Below are positions 20,616 through 33,742 of a DNA stretch of 64,000 nucleotides, piece after piece (within the stretch, counting starts at the first letter, position 1; every line of letters begins with the position of its first letter). Position numbers and translations under genes: made by a program. The notes below the pieces were generated by a model. It was not told where the DNA came from. It saw nothing but the letters and a program-made list of their open reading frames with translations, and made no database searches. Origin of the DNA: Nepenthes gracilis. Its lineage: Eukaryota > Streptophyta > Magnoliopsida > Caryophyllales > Nepenthaceae. The stretch spans positions 8,895,973-8,959,972 of the forward strand of contig BSYO01000011.1 of NCBI GenBank assembly GCA_033239525.1, in the 5' to 3' direction.

Positions 20616-21921
20616 ATTATATATATATATATTTTTTGATAAGTAAGTAATTGCATTAAAAATAAAGGAAATTTACAAAATTTTGACCTAACTCCGAGTG
20701 TTTTGCCAACTTGAAATTATAGCGGGGGCAAAAAGCCATTACCCAAATCACATGGAAAGGACCCGGATGTAAGATCAAAAGATCTTGCACGACAAATACC
20801 GAAAAAATCAGATCTACATCATCATTCCAGAGGCGGGAGCAAATCGGCATTCTATGATCACAAAGATGCCACATCAGTAGGCTATAGCCCTGAAAATCCA
20901 ACACGGCCTCGAGATCCCCATCGGCAAATCTAGAATGGCTAGATTCCAAGAAGGCTAAAACTCACCAAGTCGGCCACCTTTCCAAAATGGCCTCAATTGA
21001 AAATGGCCTCAAAACCAAACCACCCAGGAACTCAAATCGGCAATATACATGCCAGGTCATCAAGCCAAACCGGCATCACCATCAGCCCAAAATTCATACC
21101 CAGGCTTCTGAAACTATGCAGCTATAACTCCATACCCACACACGCAATTTGGAAATTCTTGGCCACCGAAGAAACATATGCCACGTCGGAGGCCAGGCCA
21201 AAGCCACGGCAACAAAGCCAAAATCCAAGCTTCAAAAAAACTTGGAGCAATGGGTCTAAACCGGTGAGCTTAAAGATGGAATCCTCCAAATTGCCAACAG
21301 CTTAACACAAGGCCACGCCCTCTCAAACCTTATTGGGCTCGTTGCATACAACTACCAACATTCACATGACATAGGAGGAAGCCGGCATTCTTTCCTCAAG
21401 AATCATCGGCCTCACCCGTCGGACACCAATAGCTATGAAGCAAAAATCAGCCCAAAATCCCCAAAGTGAAACCATAGCTACACTCCATAACGATCGGAAG
21501 AAACACAATTCCACCCATAAAGAGCAAAGAAACCATCCAATAACCTCCAAACACAAAGTTGCATACAACGGAATAACATTCACATGACATAGCGAAGCAA
21601 TTCCTCAAGTAACAACCTCATAGCTATGAAGCATCGACATGTATCTAGAAAAGCGGTTCCACCCAGAGGGAGAGCAAACCATCCAATAACCACCAAGGCA
21701 CGACAAAATAAATCGGATGCGCATGGTAACAAGATCTACATCAATGTATCTAGAAAACAGTAGGAGAGCAAGCCACTTGCAACTAATCGGGCATGGTAGA
21801 TCTACCCAAAACAGAGCTGAAGCTTTCGGCCGGAACCCCAGGACAACCACAACAACCACGGGGCAGGGCATGGGCGAGCCCAAATCCATGGAGGTAAGAA
21901 GCCCAAATCAAATAGGTTGTT
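20616..21921 (-). mobile_element. LINE-like non-autonomous insertion (copy c)
   Basis: Flanked by gaaggcttag at 20606-20615 and 21922-21931. The left edge has TA repeats, T6 and 'gataagtaagtaattgcatt', the minus-strand view of a poly-A-ended element. The 3' block 'aagttggcaaaacactcgga' (read from the minus strand) is shared with copies a and d. The body has no recognisable protein. It interrupts the leader of the long-LTR element just after its primer site. Confidence 0.8.
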
Positions 21922-21931
21922 GAAGGCTTAG

Positions 21932-24900
21932 GACAATTAAATTAGATTGGGTAGTTCTAGTTATCCTGATTGGCTAACTTAGGCTAAGAACTAAGTTAGG
22001 AATAGTGATTTAGTTTGGTTGTCTAGCTTATGCATCCTAGTAGTATCCAAATCACGATTAAACCCATGCGTTTTGTTTCGGGAAGAATATTAGCGCTAGC
22101 CCCTACACGAGAGTCTACTCGTGGGGTGGATGACCTTGAGGCCAAGAGGAAGAAATTGTTTAGAGGCACCTTAAGGTTTGAATTTGATTGATGCCAAGCA
22201 AGTATTTGAATACATCATCATTGATTTGAGGCCTATGTAGTCAAGTTTGGTTTGAAGCTTAAGTTTGATCGACTCTGGGTTGAAGTCCTCATGTTAGTAA
22301 TTTGCTAATAATGGATGCCTTAATATGATAATCAAGCATGATGCATAAGGTGGGATCAGTGGCCTGGGGTTAGTATAATTTAGAGTCAATTCTGATATAA
22401 CGAATCTAAGTATGTCGATTTATAATTGATTTAGTAAAGATTAAGTGCCTAAACTTTTGGATTGCTTCAATCCTATAGAGGTTGAGATATGAATCTTGAA
22501 GATTGAGATGGCATCAGTGGGGATCTAATGTTTAGAAGGAAATAAGGTGATGTTATCTCTCATAAGATAGAAGGTGAAGTCAACCTTGGGTGGTTGACGT
22601 GATAAGAGTCGTGGGTATCGAGGATAAAGAAATATCATAGAATATGTTCGTGGACACTCTATAGATGAATATTTTGCTTCGATAGTTAGGGGTTGTCCTT
22701 ACTCTACAGGTCGGACAGTGAAGAAACCTAATACCTTGGATTGATGTTTCTTAGTAATGGCACAAGTGTAGGAGTATCGCTACTGTCGTTGAAGACGAGA
22801 TTCCCGAATCTTGACATTTTAAGTATCTGCGTTGTTTAAGATTCTAAACTTATATTTCTAGTGGTACTTCCTAAGCTTATTCGTTTATTGGAGGATTATA
22901 GACTTTTACTAGTTGTATCGAGATCTATGACATTTTCTTGAGACTGTAGATATGGTTGGTTGGGGTGAACTAATTGCCTTGCAGTGTTAAGGCTTGATAT
23001 GATATTGATGATGTTTCTTAGAGGAAATGATTAGCTCAAATTATCTTCTGATCTTTAAGGGGAGGTTGCTATAGATGTTGTGCTAGGATTGGTAGCAATT
23101 TTGGGGATCCTCCATAGAACTGACGAGGCATCGGCTGAGTGTCTTGCCATGAGGTGTTTCAGTACTTTTGGGATGAGCAAGATAAACTGACAAGGTTCTT
23201 TGGAGGAAGCTGAAGACTTGGCCACTCGGGAGACAGATGGTTTGATAAGCCAGCATTAAGAAAAATAAATAGGTAGTTCGTTTGATCTATTACAAGAGCT
23301 TGATATTTCCTAAGGGTGATCTATATTTGTAGTGCGGTCAATTGTGAATAATCAAGAGTTATACCTATGGTAGCTTTTAGAATTAAGATATAGCCATTAT
23401 GAATCCCTATAATACCGTTTGGGTCATTTATTGGTTCGTTGGCATTTTCATGTGAATTATGAATTGGACCTTGCGATCATAATTAGGTCAATTTTGTGAT
23501 GGCTTCATTGATAAATTCTTAGGATCACTAGGATGTATGAACCTTATTTAAGGATCGTATCATGGATTGCTAAAAGACGGTTAGCCGTGTGCTCAATTAT
23601 GAAATGAATGTAAGTTTGATTGAGGAGAAGTATTATGTTGGGCATATGGTTTTCTTGATAGCATGAATGTAATTCCTTAGAGTTTCGAGTGATAGTCAAT
23701 TTAGGAAAGATTGATTGATGTCTTGAAGGTGTGTGGCTTTCTTGGGTCTAGCTGAACCCGAAAAGGTGATCCGATAAATATTTCTCAAGGATTGTAGCGT
23801 CGTGAGGCGCTTGGGCTTAGAAGCGATCAGTATTAGTTGGAATGGGACATGTGAGGATAGTCTTCAAAGAATTAAGGATTAATCGTCGACTATGTCGTCT
23901 GGGTTGACCCTTGATCAGTCTAGCGAGTTACTGTAGAATGTGATACATTTAAGAAAAGGCTTGAGATTGTACTTTTTCTATATCCTACATAGGTGGTTGC
24001 TCTGGGTTTAGTTGGTGAGAAGTCTACAATTAGAATTACTCCACTCATAATCTGGAGTTAGCCATTGAGACCTTTGCTTGAAGATTGATAGGTATTACTT
24101 GTGAAAATAGTTATTGTCAATGATCCTAAGAGACTAAGAGGTCGTCTCGTAGGAAGAAACGGCCATAAGACAGTGCAAGTGGGTGAAATTTGCTTAAGGA
24201 CCGTAACGGTGAGTTTTTGTGTCCTTCAAGAAAGGTGAATATTATTGCTAATAATTAAATGTTGAGAATCTTTAGATTGGGTATGTCTTGGTGCACCATG
24301 GAAATTATTATAGAGCGAATCTCTAGTAGCTCCTAATATCTAAACGAAAGGGGTGCTCTGTCTTTGGTTTTAGGAGGGAGAGTTGCCTCCTATGTAGTAA
24401 GGTCATGGAATTATAAGATGAGAAACCCTCAACGTTTTGGTTTCAAGTATCTTAAGGGTGGCAAGAATTAGGGGTACTATTTAGATATTGTAAAATTGGC
24501 AGACTAGGCTAGCCCATCCATCATGAATTTAGGTGATACAACCGGAATGCATAGATTGGCTCATTGGTATGCCAACAAAACAATAAGTTTGGCGAGTATT
24601 TGAGTTTGAGGTTTTTGGGTGATTGCTTCAATTACGTTGCCTAGGTTGATTGTAATTTAAAGATTTTACGCTTTGCTTTAGTCGTGTCGATACCCTTAGG
24701 ATTTCCTTAGGTTTATAGCTGCAAGAAAAACCTAGGTGTTTTATATAAATCAGTAGACATGAGTTGTAAGAGGATTCTTAGTATCCTAATAAATGGTTAA
24801 TCATAGTAGTGCAGTAAAAGCATATGGGCCCTTGGCTCAGAAATTTCGGAATGGGGTTAAGGTTCCAAGTAGATAATCCTTCTTGAGGCATAGGAGGTAT

Positions 24901-25270
24901 CGAGGTGAGAGCCAATTTGTTCATTTGAGATTTTATATTAAGTCAGATAGGTAGTTAATAATTAGGCTTACCTTTCAATTTGGGTAGATTATCGTAATGT
25001 CTCTCATGTACCGATAATTCAGGAAGTAGGTTTATGATCGGGTTTAATCATTATGGGAGATTAGAGATTGTCTTATAATAAGGTTTCAATCTCGATTTTA
25101 GATAAAAGGTATTAGACGTTGAGGATCGAGATGATTCCAATGATTAAGGTTCATTACAAATAATTGTCTCTCTAAGAAAATAATTGGAGAGTATGGAGGT
25201 AAAATCTGGAAGGACTATTTCCGTATTATTAAGTTTTGAGGTTTGTTAAATTTTAAGGATGAAATTTTTA
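21932..25270 (+). pseudogene. Heavily decayed Tekay-like gag-pol interior
   Basis: No ORF of note. Scattered short matches occur in pol order on the plus strand. The clearest is near the end (about 25110-25170): IEMIPMIKVHYK followed by ENNW, echoing the chromovirus C-terminus (IPLVKVLW then EEATWE). Sequence blocks such as the 'gtggctaacttaggct'-like opening and several later stretches are shared with the interior at 60394-63574, so the two elements are relatives. Calling it pol is inference from weak traces plus position. Confidence 0.5.
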
Positions 25271-25284
25271 TAAGTAGGAGAGAA
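25271..25284 (+). promoter_or_regulatory. Polypurine tract
   Basis: taagtaggagagaa directly precedes the TGTGATATCCC start of the right LTR. This is the expected place for the plus-strand primer of reverse transcription. Confidence 0.6.
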
Positions 25285-27717
25285 TGTGATATCCCAAATT
25301 TTTAATCCGATTTTATTGTGCTTATTTATCTTCGGATAATTTCGGTGTGATAAAAATTAATTAAATATTATGATATTTTTGATGATATTTGGACTTGTTG
25401 GGCCGGCGCTTGAGGTGTACCTGTTCGATCGCCCAAGTATCGATTTAAGTTTTGGGATTAAAAGAAAACAATATATATATATATATAATAACAACATATT
25501 GGAAGTAGAAAGGAAAGAACAAGAGGGAGGGGCTTGGGGGAGTCAAAGGTTTCACAAAGAAGAGAGAGAGGAGGGTTCCCCCATGAAGAAGGCATCGCGT
25601 GGGTGGTCGGCGGTGGCCGACGATGGCCATGTGCGGTGGTGGCTAGTTGCCGTAGCGAGGTCAAGCAACGGTGGCTGCATGCGCGGAGAGAGAGAGCCGC
25701 ACAGGTGAGAGACCACGCGAAGGGAAGGAGGAGGAAATGGAGGCACTCGGGTCCGATTCTGACTTCGAGTTAGTTGGAAAAGTTGTAGATCGGGTAGATG
25801 TAAGTAAATCCATCCCCTTTTCTTCTATTCTTTTTTATTTTCATTCGATTTCCTTTGGGTATTATTGTCTCGATACCGAACCTATGCATGTATTTGTGAT
25901 ACCCGTGACTTGAACATGCCTATACATGAATTTCATGTCCAATTCATAGATTTTGACCTGTTTTTGCACCAAAAACCTAACCTCATGCCGGGACAATTTT
26001 GCCCCCTGATTTTTGGGACCTTTATATAAATTTACCCTAAAATATCATTAACCATATCCTATATATATTAATTTATTAATTGGTATCCGATTTGGTAGTT
26101 TATGTGAAATTTCGTTCGCCAGAACCCTAACCCATGCCCGGATCTTGTTTAAACATTTATCTTGAGTTTTATACATAATTTGGCTTGAGATTATGATTAT
26201 CCATATCTTGAATTTAGTTAATTACCTATTGGATGACCAATTTTCTGATATTCGTCTAATTATACATAAACAGGCACTGTTCATGCACTAGTACTGTTCA
26301 CCCGAGCCTCTTTGGTAAAGTTTGCATAATTTCTGTGTTATTTAATTGTTAAGTAAGTTGCATATATATTTTCGTGTGTTTAATTGTATATTCTGAAAAA
26401 TATGTTCATTGACCAATTGTGAAAGGTTAATCGTTTGGAAGCCTTAAAGTCACGTTTGGCTCACGATGGTAAAAGTTTCTACTGTTTCCATACCTTATGA
26501 TATTCGTGTATATAAATTAAGTCATGAGAAGACTTAAGTTTGAAAGAAAGATAAAAAATTATGCAAGTATACGAAGAGAATGCTACAATTTGATATATAC
26601 ATGAATCGTCTTCTTGGAGTGAGAACTATGTGAAAGAAGTTTGGTGGACTTTCCCTCAAAAAATAAGAAATAATGAAACTATGACCACAGATTTATATTA
26701 CGAAGGGTAATATCCCTTTGCATGCCATTAGTATTACAGTAGAGACTTAAGGATTATCCTAACAGCGTATTTTAATGAGTGATACTTTTGACAAGTTTTA
26801 GGATATTACTATGGAAGAACGAGGAACCACTCTGGGCTCCGGGAGACATGGGGGCATATTGTTTTTGGCTCGTCTACAAGCATGATACGTAGATGGCTCC
26901 CCCTAGGGGTCTAAAATAACAACTCACAATCTTAGATCATGTGGGGTATCACGATCCTTTCCTTGTTCTCCCACACATTTAATTAGTAAGGTTTATTGGC
27001 CCTGATCCACAAAAATGAGTAATTATGTATAATTTACATTTCAAAGAGAAGAAGGATAAAATATGAGAAGTTATATGTATTCCGAAAGTACATTCGATCA
27101 TATTTTATATTTAGGCATCATTATTGTACTCATATATCTCTCTTTTATTTTATTTTACATATATTGTTATTGTATTTGATTATATTACACTTACTAAGCA
27201 TTTGCTCAGCTCTATTGCCTTTCCTTGCCTCGAAATTAGCACATGCCTATTATACGCAATGGGACATAGTGGAGACTAGAAGTTGACTAGGCATGGGACT
27301 CAGAGGATCATACGAGCATTTATATTTTATAATTTTGTACATGTTATGAAAAATTGTATATATTTATATTTCAGTTGGGAATCTTAATGTATGTTGTACA
27401 CATGGCTGAAGATTAGATAATTTAGTTTCCGCTATATTAGAATTTATTTATAATTTCGCAGGTTATTGTGGTCTGTAACAAGTACCTAGTGGTATCTCTA
27501 TATCCGATATCGTGTCCGGAGACATAACATTGGAGCCATAAATTTTATTATGGCATTTGGATCCTATGTGTTGGATGTTGTGTGTTGTTGGATGATGGAG
27601 TTATTTGGATATATTTGGTAAATTGCATAAGGGGATTTGTGCATGTTTTCTATCAACTTGATGGCCGCATTACATACAAAACTCTGTCTGATTTTTGGTA
27701 AAAAATACGGTCCGTCA
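25285..27717 (+). repeat. 3' LTR of the long-LTR element
   Basis: Begins TGTGATATCCCAAAT and ends TCCGTCA. Collinear with 18120-20554, including the GC-rich block and the downstream 'gggggcatattgtt' region. ORFs at 25370-25913 on either strand are translations of the GC-rich LTR block and have no family match. Confidence 0.88.
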
Positions 27718-28269
27718 TAAAAATGACACAAAAAGTCACCAAATATCAAATGACATTGAGATGTAGCCACACAATATATATCAACAACACACCTATAACC
27801 TCTATAAATTCCCTCACAATAGGAAGACAAAGGCTACTTTTCATATAAGCTTTCTAAATAGCTATCAAGACATCGTGTGCCGTTAGGGGTAGGGACGACA
27901 AGAGGAATAGCAGTATGAATATCATACCTATCATAAAGGGCGAATATAGAAGGCAACGTCAAGACTGAAGTGATATTAGCAACACCAAGTGCTGCATAAT
28001 TTGTAGAGCGACCTAACACTATTGACAAGTAAGGAAGACAAGGTTTATAACTCTCTAAACTTACAAATCTAAAAGGAAAAAGCTCAAGGATGTGACCCAT
28101 TATTTTGAACCACTTGGCTTGAATGAACTAAGAAGGGGGTACCAAACAAGAGAAATCGAAAGGTCACTCAAGCCCTAGTAAAACATTGTGCCACATCACA
28201 AGGGCATCTCATTATCAAAACGATGCACTTCATCACAAGGGAATCTCATTATCAGGACGATGAGTTTTG
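27718..28269. other. Spacer between two LTR elements
   Basis: Target-side sequence of the long-LTR element (begins taaaaat). Holds two imperfect copies of 'atcacaagggcatctcattatca' within 28195-28255, about 50 bp apart, and the unassigned minus-strand ORF at 27834-28100. Confidence 0.45.
27834..28100 (-). CDS. Unrecognised 88-codon ORF
   Basis: Begins MGHILELFPFRFVSLESY on the minus strand and is unusually well balanced in composition for this AT-rich area, with STNYAALGVANI and YDIHTAIPLVVPTPNG in the middle. I do not recognise a family. The frame stays open upstream of the Met only briefly. It may be an exon or remnant of an older gene or element, or a chance ORF. Confidence 0.2.
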   Translation of the reverse strand: MGHILELFPFRFVSLESYKPCLPYLSIVLGRSTNYAALGVANITSVLTLPSIFALYDRYDIHTAIPLVVPTPNGTRCLDSYLESLYEK

Positions 28270-30349
28270 TGACAGACTGACTTTCTTGACTGAAATCCGG
28301 CAGAGTTTCAACAGTAAAACGGCCGTTAAGCTGATACAACATGTATAAAATCCTGTAAAATATATAATTAATTTAACAAAATAATCACAACACAGGATCC
28401 ACATGGCCATAATTATATTCATGGCTCCAATGCCATATTTCTAAACACAATGCTAGACAAAGAAATGCCACTAAGTACCTATATACGTCCACCAATTATA
28501 TACAAAAGTATTTTATAAGATACAAAATCATAGAATCTAAGTTCCGTAAGATCATCCTCCAAGACTTTGCGCCTAGCTGTCTTCTAATTATTTACCCCTC
28601 CTTATCGGCCATAAGCTCATTCTCATTTGGAGGTAGGGGAAAAATAATAAGAGTGAGCCAAATGTTCAATATGTGTAATATAATCGAAGATAATATATAA
28701 TATTTTAAAATAAAATAGGAAAATGAGTAGGAGCAATATGTATGGCCGCATATATATATGAGATATGATCAAATACACTTTTTAAAATATATTTATCTTT
28801 TTCATTTTACTTATTCTTTTTTTAAGTTCTAAAACATGTAGAAAGTTTATTTTCTTTGTGGATTAGAGCCAATAAGCCTTACCAACTGATGATACGGTAG
28901 AACGAGAAAAAGAATGTGTTCGCTTCTATATATTCTAAAGTACAACCCACACAATTTAATACCCCGTGGTGAGTGGCATACCTTTAACCCGATATACGGG
29001 ACCATAAATGTATGCTAACATGTTCCTCATGGTCTAGAGGTAGTCATTGTGCTTCCACAGTAATATCCTAAGGCATGCCAGAGAAATTACACTTTGAAAT
29101 ACAAATTCTTGGTCTAAGTTTTATAATTTCTTATTCTTTAAAGGAAATTCTACCAAACTACTTTTACAAAATTCTCACTCCGGGAAAACAAATCATAAAC
29201 ATATCAAATTGTGGCATTCCCTTCATATACTTGCATAATTCTTGTGAGTTTATGTCTTCTCATGAAATAAATTACATGCATGATCATCATAAAATATGAA
29301 AAAAATAGAAATTCTTACCACTATGAGTCAAACATGACTTTAGAACTTTCAGACGATAAATCCCTTCATAATTACATGCAACATAATTTTTAAAACATAT
29401 ACAAGATAATATATGAAGCGTACATGTGGATAAATATCTCAATCATATCCGAGAATATATCCAAAATACGTAAAATTAACATATACAAAATATATGTGCA
29501 TAAATACCAAATATACGGAAGTACCCGTGTCCATAATGTTAGGGTTATGAATTTCTAAAATCAAATCACGTATAGTTTATAAATAATTTGGTTAAAACCA
29601 AAGGGGGGCGCAGATTAGGGTTTTGATGAACGTAATAGCGCATAAAACTAACAAATTGAACACCTAATTGCAAAATTAACATGTTCAAGATATGGGTAAC
29701 AATTTTCTAAAGCCAATTTATACAAAAATTTAAAAAATTAGAGTGTGAAGGTATTCGGGCGTGGGGTTAGGGTTTCAGTATGATAACCGGTCAAAATTAT
29801 AAAATCGGACATGAAATCAATATATATGCATGCTTAAGTCATAGGTAACATGAAATTAAAAGCATGGATTGGTATCAGGGTAAAAATACCCAAATGGATC
29901 GGAATAAACAGTGCGAAGAGGGAAAGAAATGGATATGAGTGCACTTATCTCGACCCGATCTATAACCTTTCTAATTAGCCCCAAGCCGGAATCAAACCCG
30001 AAAGCTTTGATCTCCATTTCCTCTCTCTTCTCCTTCGAGCTCTCTCTCTCTTCTCTCTCTCAGAATCGCGTGAAAATAACGATAATAAACTCGTATGTAT
30101 TTTTATACGTGGATTGGCACTTGAGCGACGCTTGAGTGTTGGTCGAGCGCACGCGCACTCGAAGGGCCAGGTTCGAGCACTCATCAAGCACCCTTTGGGT
30201 GTTCGATTCCACCAACTCACGCCCCGAGTGCACTTGAGTGCGCCTCGGGCACAACAATTCTATCTAGCAACCCTGGGCACGCCTCAGGCACTACTTGGGC
30301 GCCGACCTCCCGATTCCTCTTTTAGGCTGTAGGTTGAAATCTTATCACA
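28270..30349 (-). repeat. LTR of a minus-strand long-LTR gypsy element
   Basis: Read on the minus strand it starts TGTGATAAGATTTC at 30349 and ends GTCTGTCA at 28270. It shares internal blocks with the LTRs at 18120 and 25285 (the region around the dinucleotide-rich 'aacattggagcca' block). No primer site lies beyond its 3' end, so this is the 3' LTR. A GC-rich island with repeated CTCGAG-like words lies at 30110-30310. Confidence 0.8.
30097..30106 (-). promoter_or_regulatory. TATA-like box in the minus-strand LTR
   Basis: The minus strand reads gtataaaaat, placed between the GC-rich island and a CT/GA-rich leader, as in the LTR at 57825. Probable LTR promoter. Confidence 0.45.
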
Positions 30350-31850
30350 AGATAAATCTCTAATCTTCTACAAAGGCTTAAATTGATCACATATCTTCCT
30401 CAACCAACAATGAAAGGAGGACTTCAAGACAATCCACAAAATCTAGAGACAGTCCAAATTTATTTGCTATTTCTTTAATTTAATCCAAATCCCTAAACGA
30501 ACTAATGAACTTCTACTTCAGTTCATTCTAAGTCTCGAAAATAACCCTTCACTTCAAACTTTAAACTAAACCTTACAATATATGGTCATTCACTCTGCTG
30601 CGCTACTCTAGTTGACCATCTACTAGCACGCTAGAAATCCTTTTGTAATTCAAATTCATTAATCCATATTGGACACCTAGATTACATGACAATTATAAGC
30701 CTAAGAAATCCCCAAAGGTATTAATATATCTAAGACAAAACTTATAATCATCAAATTACAATCAATTTAAGAAACACAATTGAAATGATCACGTCAAGTT
30801 TTGACACAACCTCAAATCACTACCCAAGCCTTGAAGCCTAGATACTCCGTAAACTCATTATCTCGTTGGCATAATAATGAGCCAACTTAATCAATCCGAT
30901 CGTACCATCCAAATTCATAATAAACGGGCTGTCCTTGTTAGCTAGTCCACAATTAGCCAGACAATCAAAATCCTTGCCATTCTGACAACCTTGAAACAAA
31001 GCCATAAAGACTCTTCATCTCATAATTTCATAACTTTGGTACTTGAATGTAATTTTGTCTCCCAATTCAAAAGCATAGCATTCCATTTTGCTTAGATATC
31101 AGGAGTTACTCGCAATTCACCCTACAACATACCTATGAAGCCTCAAAACATATCAAGTTTAAAAACTTCCAACTTCAAATATCAGCCCCAATGTTCGCCT
31201 TCTTCTGACATATGATCATATTCTCTGTATGATATGACTACTCAGACCTTTAGAATCAATTAGACAATAACTATATCCATAAGTAATATCTATAAATTCT
31301 CAAAGCAAAGATCCCAAATACTAACTCCAAACCATGGGTGGTTTAGCTTTGATAATAGATTTCTCCCCCACATAATCTAAGGGCAATCACCTACATATGA
31401 TACAAGAAAGACGCAATCCTAAATGTTTCTCAAAGAGTATCATATTTTATTATGATTCACTGGATCTATCAGGGATCAATCTAAATGACATGGTTGACAA
31501 TTATGCTCCATTCTTCAAAAACTATCTTCACATATTTTATTCCAATGGGTATTAATCGCTTCCAAGCCAAACGTTTCGCAGATGCTATAGTTCTCAAGGA
31601 ACATTTAACGAAAATCCTTCCGGATTCAGCTAGACTCAAGATAACCACATACTTTTGCAATATTAATCTGCCTTTCCCAAATGCACCATTGCTCAAATTT
31701 CTACAGAACCACATCCATACTATCAAAGAATCCATATGCCAAAAATAACATCTTCCCCTACTAAAATTCATATTCTATTCTCAATTACTCAAATAGAGTT
31801 CATACACCCCCATGATCTTTTGAATTTATACTCCGACAATAAGAATTTAA
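30350..31850 (-). pseudogene. 3' interior of the minus-strand long-LTR element, decayed
   Basis: Reverse-complement similarity to the interior of the element at 60394-63574. The clearest patch is 31355-31440 against about 62160-62270 (the 'ccccacataat' / 'attatgtgggg' block). No usable frame. The minus-strand ORF 31481-31771 has no family match. The region stops where plus-strand gypsy pol begins near 31853. Confidence 0.55.
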
Positions 31851-31852
31851 AT

Positions 31853-33584
31853 TATTTATTTTCTTAAAAGGAATTGAATGTGAGGCAAAGAAAACTAATT
31901 GACATAATGAAGGATTATAATTATAAGATCTAGTATCAATCCAAAAAAGTAAATGTAGTAGCATATGTCTTGAGGCATAAGTCAGAAAGTTTAATGTCTC
32001 ATATGATAATCAAAGAAATGAAAACACTTGATGACATGGAGGGTAACATTAAATTGCATTCTCAAGGTTCATGCATAATTTTTTTTTTCAATTTTTTAGA
32101 TTCAATTGAAATCTTTGGAAGAATTAAGTAAACACAAATGGATGATCCAATTTTTAGTTGACCTAATTAAGGATTTGAACCGAGAATCAAGAGCTAACTT
32201 TAATGTTTGGCACAATGGACTTCTATAGTTTAAGGATCATATTTGCTTGCCTAATGATGAGGAGACAAAGAAAGAGATTTTTAATGAAGCCCATTAATTT
32301 AAGTATATAATCCATCCAAAAATCATTAAGTTATATCAAAATTTGCAAAAGATTTTTTCGTTGAGGAATATGAAAAGAAAAATGACATCATTTATTAGGT
32401 AGGGTGTTTTATGTCAATAAGCGAAGGCCGAGCTTAAGAAACTATATGGTCATTTGTATTCTATACCAATTCTCAATTAAAAATGAGAACACATAACAAT
32501 AGATTTTGTTATGAGTTTACTTAGAACGTCGAGAAAGTATGATACTGTGTGGGTGATAATAAATTATTTGACAAAATTAGTACACTCGATAGCTATCAAG
32601 ATGATGTTTTTGCATGATCATTTGGCATAGTTATACATCAATGAAGGGGTTAGATTCTATGGTATTCTAGTTTCAATTATTTTGGATTAAGACTCAAGAT
32701 TTATATCCATATTTTAAGAAAGTTTGCGTCATGAATTGGGCAAGAAACTAAAGTTTAGTATGGCATGTCATCTTGAATAGATAGATAATCAGAGTGAATT
32801 ATTCTAATTTTGGAGTCCATGTTGCAGCATCTGTCATAAACATGAAAGGAATTGGGACAACTATTTGTCACCAGCTACACTTCTCTACAATAGTAGTTAT
32901 CAGGAAAGTATCAATATGATACCCTTTTAAGCGCTTTAAGGAAAAAAGTATCATTCCCTTGTCAATTGTGAAGAGATTTAAAATCAAAGACTTTTGGGGC
33001 CAAATATAATTCAAGAAAATTAGAGAAGATTCAGTTGATCAGAAATCAACTCTAAGTTGTTCAAAACTTACAAAAGAGTTATGAAAATCCTAAGAGCTCT
33101 GAGTTGAGTTTCGAAGTCGGTGATCATTTATTTTAAAGGCATCTTCATCAAAGGGAGCCTCCATGTTTGGATTAAAAGAAAAATTAAAGTTTAGGTTTAT
33201 TGGACCATTCTAAATTCTTAAAACGATAAAAAAAAAGTCGCTCACAGATCAGTCTTAATATCTAATTGATAAACTTTCATAATGTTTTTCATGTGTAGAT
33301 ATTTTATGAGTGCATTGATGACTATTTACATGCTACCCAGTATGAACCATTGAAAATCAATGAGAAATTAATGTACATTAAAGAACCAATTCAAAATTTA
33401 GGATGGTATGATCAAGAGCTCCATACTAAATGATATTAAGGACATTAAAGTATTATGAAGGAACATTTGAATTAAGAAGTCATATGCAAATGAGAAGATG
33501 AGATTCAAGAGAAGTACTCCAATTTATTTCTTCACTAAGTTATGTAATTTTTAAGGACAAATTATTTTAAGGATGGGAGAAATA
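31853..33584 (+). pseudogene. Tekay-like RNase H end and integrase, plus strand, decayed
   Basis: Opens KELNVRQRKLIDIMKDYNYK (end of RNase H, family KELNxRQRRWLELxKDYD), then KKVNVVAYVLRHKSES (family GKANVVADALSRK). After a long degraded integrase core come SELSFEVGDHLF (family VGDxVFLK), NVFHV and LYNDF-preceding tail sequence with PIQNLGWYDQELHTK (family PxxILDRxDxxLRxK) and IQEKYSNLF (family KYPHLF). It ends in the polypurine tract aaggatgggagaaat at 33569-33583. Many stops; non-functional. Confidence 0.8.
33569..33583 (+). promoter_or_regulatory. Polypurine tract of the plus-strand Tekay-like remnant
   Basis: aaggatgggagaaat is followed by a TGAGGCTC LTR start at 33585. Only about 158 bp of that LTR (33585-33742) remain before the minus-strand LTR begins. 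Confidence 0.55.
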
Positions 33585-33742
33585 TGAGGCTCAAACATTA
33601 AGGGTTATATAATGATTTTAAATTAAACTAATTGAGTTTATTCTTAAGGAAAAATTTTGGTTTGGTTAAAACTTCTAAGCATAAATTGGCTTGAGAGGGA
33701 TCTAATAAGCACAAGAGTCACATATGAGTTTGTTTGAGAGTG

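Larger units (their letters stand above)
18120..27717 (+). mobile_element. Long-LTR Ty3/gypsy (Tekay-like) element, complete outline
   Basis: Two LTRs of about 2.43 kb (18120-20554 and 25285-27717) in direct orientation, the word taaaaat on both outer sides as duplicated target, a primer-binding-like site after the left LTR and a purine-rich tract before the right one. The interior is a heavily decayed gag-pol plus one LINE-like insertion. No frame is longer than about 100 codons. LTR divergence is visible throughout, so the insertion is old. Confidence 0.88.

Noticed and set aside
20656..21889. Several ORFs of 70-100 codons in copy c
   Set aside because: Short, on both strands, without motifs, inside a LINE-like noncoding body.
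25370..25913. Overlapping ORFs on both strands, arginine- and glycine-rich
   Set aside because: They lie in the GC-rich block of the 3' LTR; composition explains the open frames and no family matches.
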